In this document: one piece after another, positions 45,950-54,196 of the stretch | Layout of the letters: every line of letters starts with the position of its first letter | Position numbering within the stretch: the first letter of the stretch is position 1 | Origin: Aquimarina spongiae | Lineage (GTDB): Bacteria > Bacteroidota > Bacteroidia > Flavobacteriales > Flavobacteriaceae | Length of the DNA: 64,000 nt | Reading direction: 5' to 3' | Assembly: GCF_900141785.1 (NCBI RefSeq) | Contig: NZ_FQYP01000001.1 | Location: 248,001 to 312,000 of the forward strand | Notes under the pieces: model-generated | What the model was told of the DNA's origin: nothing | The model's input: the letters and a program-made list of their open reading frames with translations, nothing else | Database searches by the model: none | Made by a program: the position numbers and the translations under genes

Positions 45950-45986
45950 TTTTGTTTAACTAAAAAGGTTAAATTGTTAAACAAAA
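45950..45986. promoter_or_regulatory. Operator-like dyad upstream of the photolyase operon
   Basis: TTTTGTTTAAC (45950-45960) and GTTAAACAAAA (45976-45986) are exact inverted repeats separated by 15 bp. A TATTTTTG box read on the minus strand (45982-45989) overlaps its right arm. There is no run of T after the hairpin on either strand, so it does not look like a terminator. A light- or stress-responsive regulator is a possible binder. Confidence 0.6.
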
Positions 45987-45999
45987 ATAAATTTTAACA

Positions 46000-46356
46000 T
46001 TAGAAGTAAGCTTCTGCCCACGAGATTGCTTCGTCAACACAGCTAAAAAACACGAAAGATTTACCATATAACTCTTGTTCCATAATGGCTTTGTTTCTTA
46101 CTTCATCATCTTTAGAAACTATAGCAAGGCCCTTCATGTTAGATAATTGGCCTTGTTTATAAATGTCGGTACTTACGTTGTGTTTAAATTTTCTATAACT
46201 GATCATTAAAAAATCCTGAGATTTATAATGCTCACGTAGCTTGTCTCTTATAATAGATGCTCTATCAAGGGTAAGATCTACATTTTCGTTTATAGTGAGG
46301 ATAACAAATTGATCATGTAACTCCATCTGGCAAAATTCGTTCGAAAAATGCTTCAT
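46000..46356 (-). CDS. Small conserved hypothetical protein, STAS-like
   Basis: A 118-residue soluble protein. Strand-helix alternation (ELHDQFVILTINENVDLTLDRASIIRDKLREHY; KGLAIVSKDDEVRNKAIMEQELYGKSFVFFSCVDEAISWAEAYF) resembles the STAS/SpoIIAA fold. I am not certain of the family. It lies between the aquaporin and the photolyase operon, all on the minus strand, with 88 bp to the aquaporin stop. Confidence 0.7.
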   Translation of the reverse strand: MKHFSNEFCQMELHDQFVILTINENVDLTLDRASIIRDKLREHYKSQDFLMISYRKFKHNVSTDIYKQGQLSNMKGLAIVSKDDEVRNKAIMEQELYGKSFVFFSCVDEAISWAEAYF

Positions 46357-46444
46357 AAGGGGGAAATAGGTTAATTGTATGATAAATATATGTTAAAAAT
46401 AAGGAGTTATGCAAATTACAGGGGCTAGAAAAAGCTAATAAATC

Positions 46445-47104
46445 TTAACAATCGTCACAGCAATTATCTGGTTTCACAATTCTGCAGGTTAAAACAGCCA
46501 GTAAAGCTCCAATTACCGGAGCGATAAAATATAGCCATTGATACTCCCAGTGCCCAGATAATAGTGCAGGTCCAAGGGATCTTACGGGGTTCATTGATGC
46601 TTTGGTTACTGGACCGGCAAACATAGCTTCTAACAGCACAACACCTCCAATAGCAATACCGGCCATTGTTCCTGTTTCTTTAGACCCTGTAGATACATTG
46701 ATGATAACCACCATTAGAAAATAGGTGAGTAGTGTTTCGAGAACAAAAGCTTTATAAGGATCTATTGAAGGTATGGTGCCTCCGAGAAATTCACTCTCCG
46801 GAAATAGAAAAAGCAATACCGAACTTGCTAGGATAGCACCAATGCATTGTGCTAAAATATATTTGGGCACCTCTTTCCACTCAAACTTTTTTGCGTAAGC
46901 AAAAGCTATGGTAACCGCAGGGTTAAAATGAGCACCAGATATTTCACCAAAAGCATAGATCATGGCCATAACAATAAGTCCCCAGGTAATGGCTATTCCT
47001 ACATGAGATACATCGCCTCCTGTAACTTCATTAATAGTCATGGCTCCAGTACCACAAAATATCAAACTAAAGGTTCCAATGGTTTCTGAAATGTATGTTC
47101 GCAT
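46445..47104 (-). CDS. Aquaporin / MIP family channel with NPA and NPV motifs
   Basis: A 219-residue six-helix membrane channel. The first pore loop has the usual Asn-Pro-Ala (residues 61-63, GAHFNPAVTIAFAY). The second has Asn-Pro-Val (172-174, KASMNPVRSLGPALLSG). The conserved Arg after it is kept. The C-terminus ends with DNCCDDC, a possible metal-binding tail. It may carry water or small neutral solutes. A TATATTTG box (minus, 47124-47131) lies just upstream. Confidence 0.92.
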   Translation of the reverse strand: MRTYISETIGTFSLIFCGTGAMTINEVTGGDVSHVGIAITWGLIVMAMIYAFGEISGAHFNPAVTIAFAYAKKFEWKEVPKYILAQCIGAILASSVLLFLFPESEFLGGTIPSIDPYKAFVLETLLTYFLMVVIINVSTGSKETGTMAGIAIGGVVLLEAMFAGPVTKASMNPVRSLGPALLSGHWEYQWLYFIAPVIGALLAVLTCRIVKPDNCCDDC

Positions 47105-47232
47105 AATTTTTATTAAAACGAGACAAATATACTATTCCTTATTTTAAGTTTTTGTTAACTCATTATGTATGTGTAATCCTTATTTTCGTTACCGTTATTA
47201 TTGAAACAAATCACAAACTAAATTAACACACA

Positions 47233-48075
47233 ATGAAAAAAATTGTCTTATTTCTTTCTGCTGCGCTCTTGTCATTTGGCATAGAAGCACAAGTAAAAAC
47301 TCCTCAACCTAGTCCTTCTTCTAAGATTGAGCAGGTTATTGGATTGACTGATGTTGCTGTAGAATATTCTCGACCTAGTATGAAAGGAAGAACTATTTTT
47401 GGAAACCTAGTTCCTTATGATAAATTATGGAGAACAGGTGCAAACAAAAATACGCAAATCACATTTGGTGATGATGTAAAAGTAGAAGGTAAAGAGCTTA
47501 AAAAAGGTACTTACGCGATTTTTACTAAACCAGGAAAAGAGAACTGGGAAGTAATTTTTTATAGCGATGCAAATAACTGGGGTACTCCAAGAAAATGGGA
47601 TGATTCTAAAGTGGCTGCTACTGCGACTGTAAAAGCAAATACATTACCTATGAATGTGGAAACTTTTACGATCATGTTCAGTGATTTTACCATGAGTGGT
47701 GCAACAATGAACATTATTTGGGCAAATACTGAGGCAGCGGTAAAAATTGAAGTGCCAAGTAAGAAAAAGGCATTGGCTAGTATCGAGCAAGTTATGGCTG
47801 GACCATCTGCAGGAGATCATTATCAAGCTGCAGTTTTCTATAAAGAAATCGAAAATTTTGATAAAGCTGCGGAACATATTGACAAAGCAATATCGATGAG
47901 AAAAGAACCTGCGTTCTGGTTTCACAGACAACAATCTTTGATCTATGCAAAAAAAGGAGACAAGGATGGGGCAATAAAAGCTGCTAAAACGTCGTTAGAA
48001 TTAGCAGAGAAGGCAGGAAATGCCGATTACGTAAAATTGAATAAAGATTCCCTTGCAGAGTGGGGGGCTAAATAA
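47233..48075 (+). CDS. DUF2911 protein
   Basis: A 280-residue exported protein with signal peptide MKKIVLFLSAALLSFGIEAQ. The DUF2911 domain (about 25-170) contains VAVEYSRPSMKGRTIFG, LVPYDKLWRTGANKNTQITFGDDV and KKGTYAIFTKPG. A helical C-terminal part with TPR-like repeats (FYKEIENFDKAAEHIDKAIS; AIKAAKTSLELAEKAG) follows. DUF2911 proteins are abundant in Bacteroidota; their function is unknown. Ends before a strong terminator. Confidence 0.92.
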   Translation: MKKIVLFLSAALLSFGIEAQVKTPQPSPSSKIEQVIGLTDVAVEYSRPSMKGRTIFGNLVPYDKLWRTGANKNTQITFGDDVKVEGKELKKGTYAIFTKPGKENWEVIFYSDANNWGTPRKWDDSKVAATATVKANTLPMNVETFTIMFSDFTMSGATMNIIWANTEAAVKIEVPSKKKALASIEQVMAGPSAGDHYQAAVFYKEIENFDKAAEHIDKAISMRKEPAFWFHRQQSLIYAKKGDKDGAIKAAKTSLELAEKAGNADYVKLNKDSLAEWGAK

Positions 48076-48100
48076 TCACTCTTTTTCACACACACAAATC

Positions 48101-48135
48101 AAAAAAGCGTTCCAAACCAACTGGAACGCTTTTTT
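48101..48135. terminator. Bidirectional terminator between the DUF2911 and Gfo/Idh/MocA genes
   Basis: AAAAAAGCGTTCCA pairs with TGGAACGCTTTTTT around a short loop. It sits between convergent genes. Confidence 0.88.
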
Positions 48136-48147
48136 CTTTCGTATTTT

Positions 48148-49125
48148 TTAATACTGAAGACCTACTTCATTTCTTACAGTATCCAATAATTTGATTAACT
48201 GTAGACTTTTTTCAAAAGTCATGATGTTGCTCTCAGTCCGCTTTTGAAGTAACATTTGGTGTACATGTTCGGCTTCAAAATTGTATCCATTAGTACTTAC
48301 CGGAAATTCAAATAGTTCTGTTTTACCATCTTTTTCAATAGTTACCGAAGAAGGTTCATGAAAACGACTATTGATCATAATCGTACCGTATTGCAATTCG
48401 ATCTTTGCTGTTGTTTCAGTTTGTTGTGTGATTGCACTAAATAAATTAGCCTCCACGTCATTTTGATATTTCAGTATCATTCTGCACTTATGATCAACAC
48501 CAGTATCTCCAATTTCTGCTTCTGCTTTGATACTTTCTGGGTACCCTATAAGACTTAATGCAGCAAAAAGTGGATAAATACCTACATCCAATATGCTTCC
48601 TCCACCAAGGCTTTTGTTGAAAATTCTTCCGTTGGGATCAAATGGAGCAGAAAATCCAAAATCTGCTTCAAGATTTTTAATTTTACCAAGTTTCTTAGAG
48701 TGGATCAATTCCAATACATATCGATAGTGGGGTAGGAAATATGTCCAGAGTGCCTCCATCAGAAATACGTTATTAGATTTGGCAACTTCAATCATCTCGG
48801 TAACTTGCTTCAGATTCATTGCAAATGGCTTCTCGCACAATACTGCTTTTTTGTGATTGAGGCAAAGTATGGTGTTTTCATAATGAAACACATGAGGTGT
48901 TGCAATATAAATTACTTCAACATCAGGATCTTTAACCAATGCTTCGTAACTACCATAACTCATTGTACTTTTGAATTCATCTCCAAAGCGTTTTGCCTTT
49001 TCTTGATCTCTACTAGCTACTGCATAGAGTGAAGCATTTGGAACCGATTGTAAATCTTCTGCAAATTTTTGAGCGATTTTACCGCAACCAATAATTCCCC
49101 ATTGTATAGATTGATTTGAAGACAT
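48148..49125 (-). CDS. Gfo/Idh/MocA family oxidoreductase
   Basis: A 325-residue NAD(P)-dependent oxidoreductase: Rossmann WGIIGCGKIAQKFAEDL, YIATPHVFHYENTILCL, and the signature Lys in VLCEKPFAMN. The C-terminal domain starts near FLMEALWTYFLPHY with the GGGSILDVGIYPLFAAL segment. It acts on a sugar, cyclitol or related substrate, unknown here. No sugar-pathway neighbour helps. Confidence 0.9.
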   Translation of the reverse strand: MSSNQSIQWGIIGCGKIAQKFAEDLQSVPNASLYAVASRDQEKAKRFGDEFKSTMSYGSYEALVKDPDVEVIYIATPHVFHYENTILCLNHKKAVLCEKPFAMNLKQVTEMIEVAKSNNVFLMEALWTYFLPHYRYVLELIHSKKLGKIKNLEADFGFSAPFDPNGRIFNKSLGGGSILDVGIYPLFAALSLIGYPESIKAEAEIGDTGVDHKCRMILKYQNDVEANLFSAITQQTETTAKIELQYGTIMINSRFHEPSSVTIEKDGKTELFEFPVSTNGYNFEAEHVHQMLLQKRTESNIMTFEKSLQLIKLLDTVRNEVGLQY

Positions 49126-49352
49126 AGAAGATATTTCGTTAATAGTGTTATCAAAAATAGTTAAAAAGGGCTTGTTTTCTTCTCATAAAAACAGGTAAAT
49201 AGCTGTTCTTTTTTGTTTTTGTTATCGAATTGATACTACGAGTTTATTTTGTTGAAATATTCGTAATTATCAGATTTAAAACTACTTAAGTTTTGTGAGT
49301 TTATGTTAAATTCCTTATATTTAGGTAATTCTCACCTTAAAACCTTATTACC

Positions 49353-49685
49353 ATGAATAAATCAGCCACTCTAGAAAACAAGTCCATTAGGCAACCTCAT
49401 TTTATGAGATTGAATTTGATGAATCGAGAACTAACCAGAATGTTGGCTCGATTACATTCTTACCAATGTGAGCCTTGTACTTCTGAGATGTATGATAAGT
49501 TTTTAAGGTTAAATCATGATGGTCATAGTCTGCAGGATACCATAGAAAAAATAAGTAAAGTATTAGATAGTACTACAAAGTTTCCTAAAGCTATACTGGA
49601 TGAAATAGATGCGGTAATGCAGCGATATCACGGGTATCAAAAATCACTTACTTCTTACCTTTCTGAAGCGATTATTCATCATTAA
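49353..49685 (+). CDS. Small conserved hypothetical protein
   Basis: A 110-residue soluble, helical protein (LNLMNRELTRMLARLHSYQCEPCTSEMYDKFLRLNHDGHSLQ at its centre). It has two close Cys, CEPC, which could bind metal or form a disulfide. No family is recognised. Preceded by TATATTTAG (about 49316), close to the -7 consensus. It ends 6 bp before the convergent symporter stop. Confidence 0.6.
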   Translation: MNKSATLENKSIRQPHFMRLNLMNRELTRMLARLHSYQCEPCTSEMYDKFLRLNHDGHSLQDTIEKISKVLDSTTKFPKAILDEIDAVMQRYHGYQKSLTSYLSEAIIHH

Positions 49686-49691
49686 TACCAA

Positions 49692-51419
49692 TTAACTCAC
49701 ATTTTGTAATTCTTTCAAAGGATCATTATTTGATCCCATTATGGATTGTATCATAATGGCGATACCCATAACGAGGACACACCCAAATAGGTTTAACCAT
49801 AAATAGGGCATCCAGTCATTGTACCATCCTATGATCACAATTACTTGAGTGATAATAGCTGCGATGAAGGTGGCATTGCTTTTTACATACTTTATAAAGA
49901 AAGCAAGTAGGAAGATACCGAGTACGTTTCCATAAAAAATAGAACCTATGATATTGACAAGCTGAATCAGGTTGTCGAATAAATTAGCAAAACAAGCCAC
50001 CAAAATAGCGAGAATACCCCATAAAAGGGTAAAAAGCTTTGACGCATTAACAAAATGCTTATCGGTCTTATTGGTTTTGACATTACGTTTGTATAGATCG
50101 ATTGCCGTAGTAGACGCCAGCGCGTTTAATTCTGAAGCGGTAGATGACATCGCAGCAGACAAAATTACCGCCAAAAGCAAACCAATTAATCCTCTTGGTA
50201 AGTTGTTTAATATAAAATGTATAAATACATAATCTTTGTCATTGGTCTCTACATTAGCATCGGCTTTTTCGATTAGAGTTTTGGCTGCTTCACGATTAGC
50301 AATATCTTCAGAATTCAATGTTTTAATTTGATTTTGCAAAGCTGTTGTACGTTCTATATTGTCAGTATCCCCTTCGTTTAGATGTTGTACATATTCACTT
50401 TGTACTTTCTTTTTTTCGGTATATACCTGCTGATTTTCTGCTTCTAAACTTTGATACGCCGATTGGTATTCCGAGCTTTCAATGACTTCTTTGGCCTTTG
50501 GGTTAAAATTAAGTGGAGAAGGGTTGAATTGATAAAAAACAAAAACCATAACTCCAACCAATAGAATAAAGAATTGCATGGGTACTTTTAGAAGTGCATT
50601 AAATAGCAAACCTAATTGACTCTCTTTAATCGATTTTCCCGACAAATAACGCTGCACCTGACTTTGGTCTGTTCCAAAGTAGGAGAGGGCCAGGAAACTT
50701 CCTCCTATAATTCCACTCCAAAACGTATAACGATTGTCCATATCAAAGGAAAAATCCAAAATATCCATCTTACCACTGGCACCCGCTATTTCCAATGCTT
50801 TGCCAAATGTCACTCCTTCTGGCAGATAACTTATGATTAAGAAAAAAGCAATGAACATCCCCGAAAAGATAATGGCCATTTGTTGTTTTTGAGTCACACT
50901 TACTGCTTTGGTACCTCCAGTAACTGTATAGATAATTACCAAAACTCCAATAATAATATTGAGCGTAGTGAGATTCCAACCCAGAACAGCAGATAAAATA
51001 ATAGCAGGAGCAAAAATGGTAATCCCTGCAGATAATCCTCGTTGTACCAAAAATAGGATAGCCGTCAAACTTCTGGTTTTGAGATCAAACCTGCTTTCCA
51101 GATATTCGTAAGCTGTATATACATTAAGTTTATGGTATAAAGGAATGAATATCATACAGATCACCACCATGGCGATAGGAAGTCCAAAATAAAACTGAAC
51201 GAATCCCATTCCGCTATGAAATGCTTGTCCTGGAGTAGATAAAAAGGTTATCGCACTGGCTTGAGTCGCCATTACAGATAAACCTACTGTCCACCATTTT
51301 GCTTCGTTGCCACCGCGGATATACTCTTGAACATTTTTACTTCCTTTGGTTTTCCAGGCTCCATAAAGCACAATAAACAATAAAGTGATGATGAGAACTA
51401 TCCAGTCTATACTTTGCAT
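49692..51419 (-). CDS. Sodium:solute symporter (SSS family)
   Basis: A 575-residue, about 13-helix Na+-coupled transporter. Family signature regions: GGNEAKWWTVGLSVMATQASAITFLSTPG near the N-terminus, GGTKAVSVTQKQQMAIIF, and FGTDQSQVQRYLSGKS. A long charged loop of about 90 residues, absent from standard members, lies at about 50240-50525 (KAKEVIESSEYQSAYQSLE through KTLIEKADANVE). Partners in the operon (a PIG-L deacetylase and a 35-residue membrane peptide) suggest uptake of an amino sugar or related solute. Confidence 0.92.
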   Translation of the reverse strand: MQSIDWIVLIITLLFIVLYGAWKTKGSKNVQEYIRGGNEAKWWTVGLSVMATQASAITFLSTPGQAFHSGMGFVQFYFGLPIAMVVICMIFIPLYHKLNVYTAYEYLESRFDLKTRSLTAILFLVQRGLSAGITIFAPAIILSAVLGWNLTTLNIIIGVLVIIYTVTGGTKAVSVTQKQQMAIIFSGMFIAFFLIISYLPEGVTFGKALEIAGASGKMDILDFSFDMDNRYTFWSGIIGGSFLALSYFGTDQSQVQRYLSGKSIKESQLGLLFNALLKVPMQFFILLVGVMVFVFYQFNPSPLNFNPKAKEVIESSEYQSAYQSLEAENQQVYTEKKKVQSEYVQHLNEGDTDNIERTTALQNQIKTLNSEDIANREAAKTLIEKADANVETNDKDYVFIHFILNNLPRGLIGLLLAVILSAAMSSTASELNALASTTAIDLYKRNVKTNKTDKHFVNASKLFTLLWGILAILVACFANLFDNLIQLVNIIGSIFYGNVLGIFLLAFFIKYVKSNATFIAAIITQVIVIIGWYNDWMPYLWLNLFGCVLVMGIAIMIQSIMGSNNDPLKELQNVS

Positions 51420-51462
51420 AGTGTTTGATTAGGTGGGTTGAAAAATTTTAAACTAAAGCTAT

Positions 51463-51570
51463 TTATGAAAACTTTGCAGTGATGAGATAGAACAAAAGAA
51501 TATACACTGCATTTGCAATGAGTATCATCGAATACCATTTTTTCCAAACAAATTTCTCTTCGTTCTTCAT
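51463..51570 (-). CDS. Small single-helix membrane peptide between PIG-L and symporter genes
   Basis: The frame reads MKNEEKFVWKKWYSMI then LIANAVYILLFYLITAKFS, 35 residues, with one predicted membrane helix and a charged, basic N-terminal segment. It starts 13 bp after the PIG-L stop and ends 43 bp before the symporter start, in the same direction. Codons look ordinary and the hydrophobic pattern is clear, so I regard it as a real gene, possibly a small partner subunit of the symporter. Confidence 0.75.
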   Translation of the reverse strand: MKNEEKFVWKKWYSMILIANAVYILLFYLITAKFS

Positions 51571-51583
51571 GCTTTTAGATCTT

Positions 51584-54082
51584 TTATTTTCCTAAAGATA
51601 ACATATTAGCAAATAAGCGGTAAGCACCGGATACTCCAGCAGGGAATTCTCTAAAGAAACTTAATCCAGTATACACGTAATATCCTTTACCATACTGAGC
51701 TACTAACAAAGGTCCTTTTTTTAGAGATTCTCCTTTATCATTTGCGGCCAAAATAGGTGTATATTCGCTAGACCATTCTTTGGGGAAATATAAACCTCTT
51801 TCTTGCACCCAACCTTGAAAATCCTGAGAGGAGATTTTATTAGGAGTATTGAGCACCTGATGGTCTGGGGCCAAAAATGTAATTTCTGCATTTTCGTCGG
51901 TAACGCGATCTCTAGAGAGCTGAATAGGGAAGGGACCTAAGTTGTCTTTTACCTTTAGTCGATGACTTGTATTGTATTGTATCACAAGATTCCCTCCATT
52001 TTTTACATAATCCAATAAGATTTGCTGTTTGAATTTGAGTTCTTCTACAGTATTATAAGCTCTAATACCCACAACAATGGCATCGTATGCAGATAAGGTT
52101 TCTGGTGAAATAGATTCGGGATGTACAGTCGTTACTTTGTATCCTATTTGCTCTAGACTTTCGGGAACGACATCTCCAGCACCTTCTATATATCCAATAT
52201 TTTGTCCTTTTTTCTTGATGTCTAGACGAACCACTTTAGTTTGAGATGGCAATGTTACCGTTTGAAACGGAATATGATCATAATCTATAGTGATTAATTC
52301 TTTCGAATACGTTTTTCCATTCACCGTTATTTTAGGAGAAATATACCCCTCACTCTGTTGCTGTGGAGCAGTGAGTTTAAAAACAACCGTTTTTTCTTCT
52401 CCTTTTTGGGATAACTGAAAATCTATGTTTGATGGTTCAATACTCCAGCCTTGAGGATGGTCTAAAGTAATAGATCCTTTCAAATTAGCCTTACCAGACT
52501 TAATGGTAACTGGTACTTGTTTTGAAGGCCCATTAGCGTAAATAATTACTTTGTCTTTTATTCCTGCAGATACAACAGGGATGATTTCAAAGGGTTTGTA
52601 AACTTCACCTTTTACGGGATCATTAGTTTTATAAACCACATCTTTAGTAAAGGAAACAGGAGTTCCTTCGATATCAAGATTAAAAACAGCTTTTATTTTA
52701 TGATCAGTTTCCGGTTTACCAATGAGGTTGCGATCGTCTACCTTGTACATCCCTAAGGTTCCTTTTTCATTTAACCAATAAGGATTTGTTGCTTCAAACG
52801 ATGCTGGTATTTTTCCTTTTAGATCAATAGTCTGCTTTTCATTATTAGCTAATACTTTTTCAACATTTTGAGTACTTCCAATAGCATCAAGTGTGATTGA
52901 TTTCAAAGTAATTGTACTTGCGCTTCGGTTGATGGCTTCAATCTTAATGCTTACATCATTACCTAAAGAGGAATTGGATTCTGATGAAACCGCTTCTAGA
53001 TATAAACCTGAAACGGCAGCAATAATATCTTTAATTTCTTTGGACTTTACAGTTTTCCAATGCTCATCTTCTAATTGCTGAATTAAAGCGTATGCTTTGA
53101 CCAATTGAGGTACACAAGCTGATGGGTTTCTGAAATCAAAATCCTTTTCGACTTGATATAAGATATCACCAATAGCTTTTCCTCCTTTAACTCTATTCCA
53201 CGAAGTGTCAATACCATCAAAGACATTAGTTTTATCTTGTGGAAGATCTCCTTTTATAATTTCGACATATTCTTTTTGTTTTCCTCTAGAACCAGTACTC
53301 CCAAATCCTTGAGATTTATGTTGACTTCGACTAAGCGAAGCAATTTCGGTGTTGGATAAGCCTATCTCAGGGTAAAAAACACCTGTGTCAAAAGACATTA
53401 GCTTTGATTTGTCTGCTTTTTCGAAATTTTCTCTACTCCCGTAGAACCACCAAGAAGTATTAAAAAACAATCGCTTGGGTTGCCAGGTAGATACATATTT
53501 TAATTGATCTGGATAGACCGAGGCATCTGCGGTCAGATCAAAAGCTTCTTCGCTCAACATCGCCGAAGTGGTATGATGACCATGGGTGGTACCTGGAGTT
53601 CTATGGTCAAAACGATTGATAATTACATCTGGTTTAAATTTTCTGATTGCCCAAACGACATCACTCATTACTTGGTCTTTGTCCCAAATAGATAAGGTCT
53701 CATTCGGATGTTTTGAGAAACCAAAATCGTTTGCTCTTGTAAACATTTGTTCACCACCGTCGGTTCTTCTTGCTGCTAATAGTTCCTGTGTTCGAATCAC
53801 ACCAAGAAGTTCTCGAATTTCTGGTCCAATCAAATTTTGTCCACCATCACCTCTAGTTAGAGAAAGATATGCCGTTCTTGCTTTTACCTTATTGGCCATG
53901 TAGGAAATAAGTCTAGTATTCTCATCATCCGGATGAGCAGCTACATATAATACAGAACCGAGGAAGTTTAACTTTTTTATGGCTTCATGGATTTCTGCAG
54001 AGGTTGGTTTATTTGGCTTTTGAGCAATACTATTGATCGGAATTAAAAGACTAAAACCAATAACTAGGAGTAACTTTCGCAT
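51584..54082 (-). CDS. PIG-L family deacetylase, exported, two-part
   Basis: An 832-residue exported protein (signal peptide MRKLLLVIGFSLLIPINSIAQ). The N-terminal LmbE/PIG-L part has the zinc site AAHPDDENTRLISYMAN and the His pair in HGHHTTSAMLS. Family members deacetylate N-acetylglucosamine-type substrates. The middle holds beta-sandwich parts, and the C-terminal part, VVGIRAYNTVEELKFKQQILLDYVKNGG, resembles a ThuA/glutamine-amidotransferase-like fold. Co-transcription with the symporter suggests that the deacetylated product is imported. Confidence 0.88.
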   Translation of the reverse strand: MRKLLLVIGFSLLIPINSIAQKPNKPTSAEIHEAIKKLNFLGSVLYVAAHPDDENTRLISYMANKVKARTAYLSLTRGDGGQNLIGPEIRELLGVIRTQELLAARRTDGGEQMFTRANDFGFSKHPNETLSIWDKDQVMSDVVWAIRKFKPDVIINRFDHRTPGTTHGHHTTSAMLSEEAFDLTADASVYPDQLKYVSTWQPKRLFFNTSWWFYGSRENFEKADKSKLMSFDTGVFYPEIGLSNTEIASLSRSQHKSQGFGSTGSRGKQKEYVEIIKGDLPQDKTNVFDGIDTSWNRVKGGKAIGDILYQVEKDFDFRNPSACVPQLVKAYALIQQLEDEHWKTVKSKEIKDIIAAVSGLYLEAVSSESNSSLGNDVSIKIEAINRSASTITLKSITLDAIGSTQNVEKVLANNEKQTIDLKGKIPASFEATNPYWLNEKGTLGMYKVDDRNLIGKPETDHKIKAVFNLDIEGTPVSFTKDVVYKTNDPVKGEVYKPFEIIPVVSAGIKDKVIIYANGPSKQVPVTIKSGKANLKGSITLDHPQGWSIEPSNIDFQLSQKGEEKTVVFKLTAPQQQSEGYISPKITVNGKTYSKELITIDYDHIPFQTVTLPSQTKVVRLDIKKKGQNIGYIEGAGDVVPESLEQIGYKVTTVHPESISPETLSAYDAIVVGIRAYNTVEELKFKQQILLDYVKNGGNLVIQYNTSHRLKVKDNLGPFPIQLSRDRVTDENAEITFLAPDHQVLNTPNKISSQDFQGWVQERGLYFPKEWSSEYTPILAANDKGESLKKGPLLVAQYGKGYYVYTGLSFFREFPAGVSGAYRLFANMLSLGK

Positions 54083-54196
54083 AATTCTTTAGTGCAATTT
54101 TGATTGTAATTGCACCAAATATATAAAGATAAAACGCGCAGAAAAGTGGTTTAAGTATACTTTAACAAGGGATAGTTACCAATATGGTGTCGGCTT

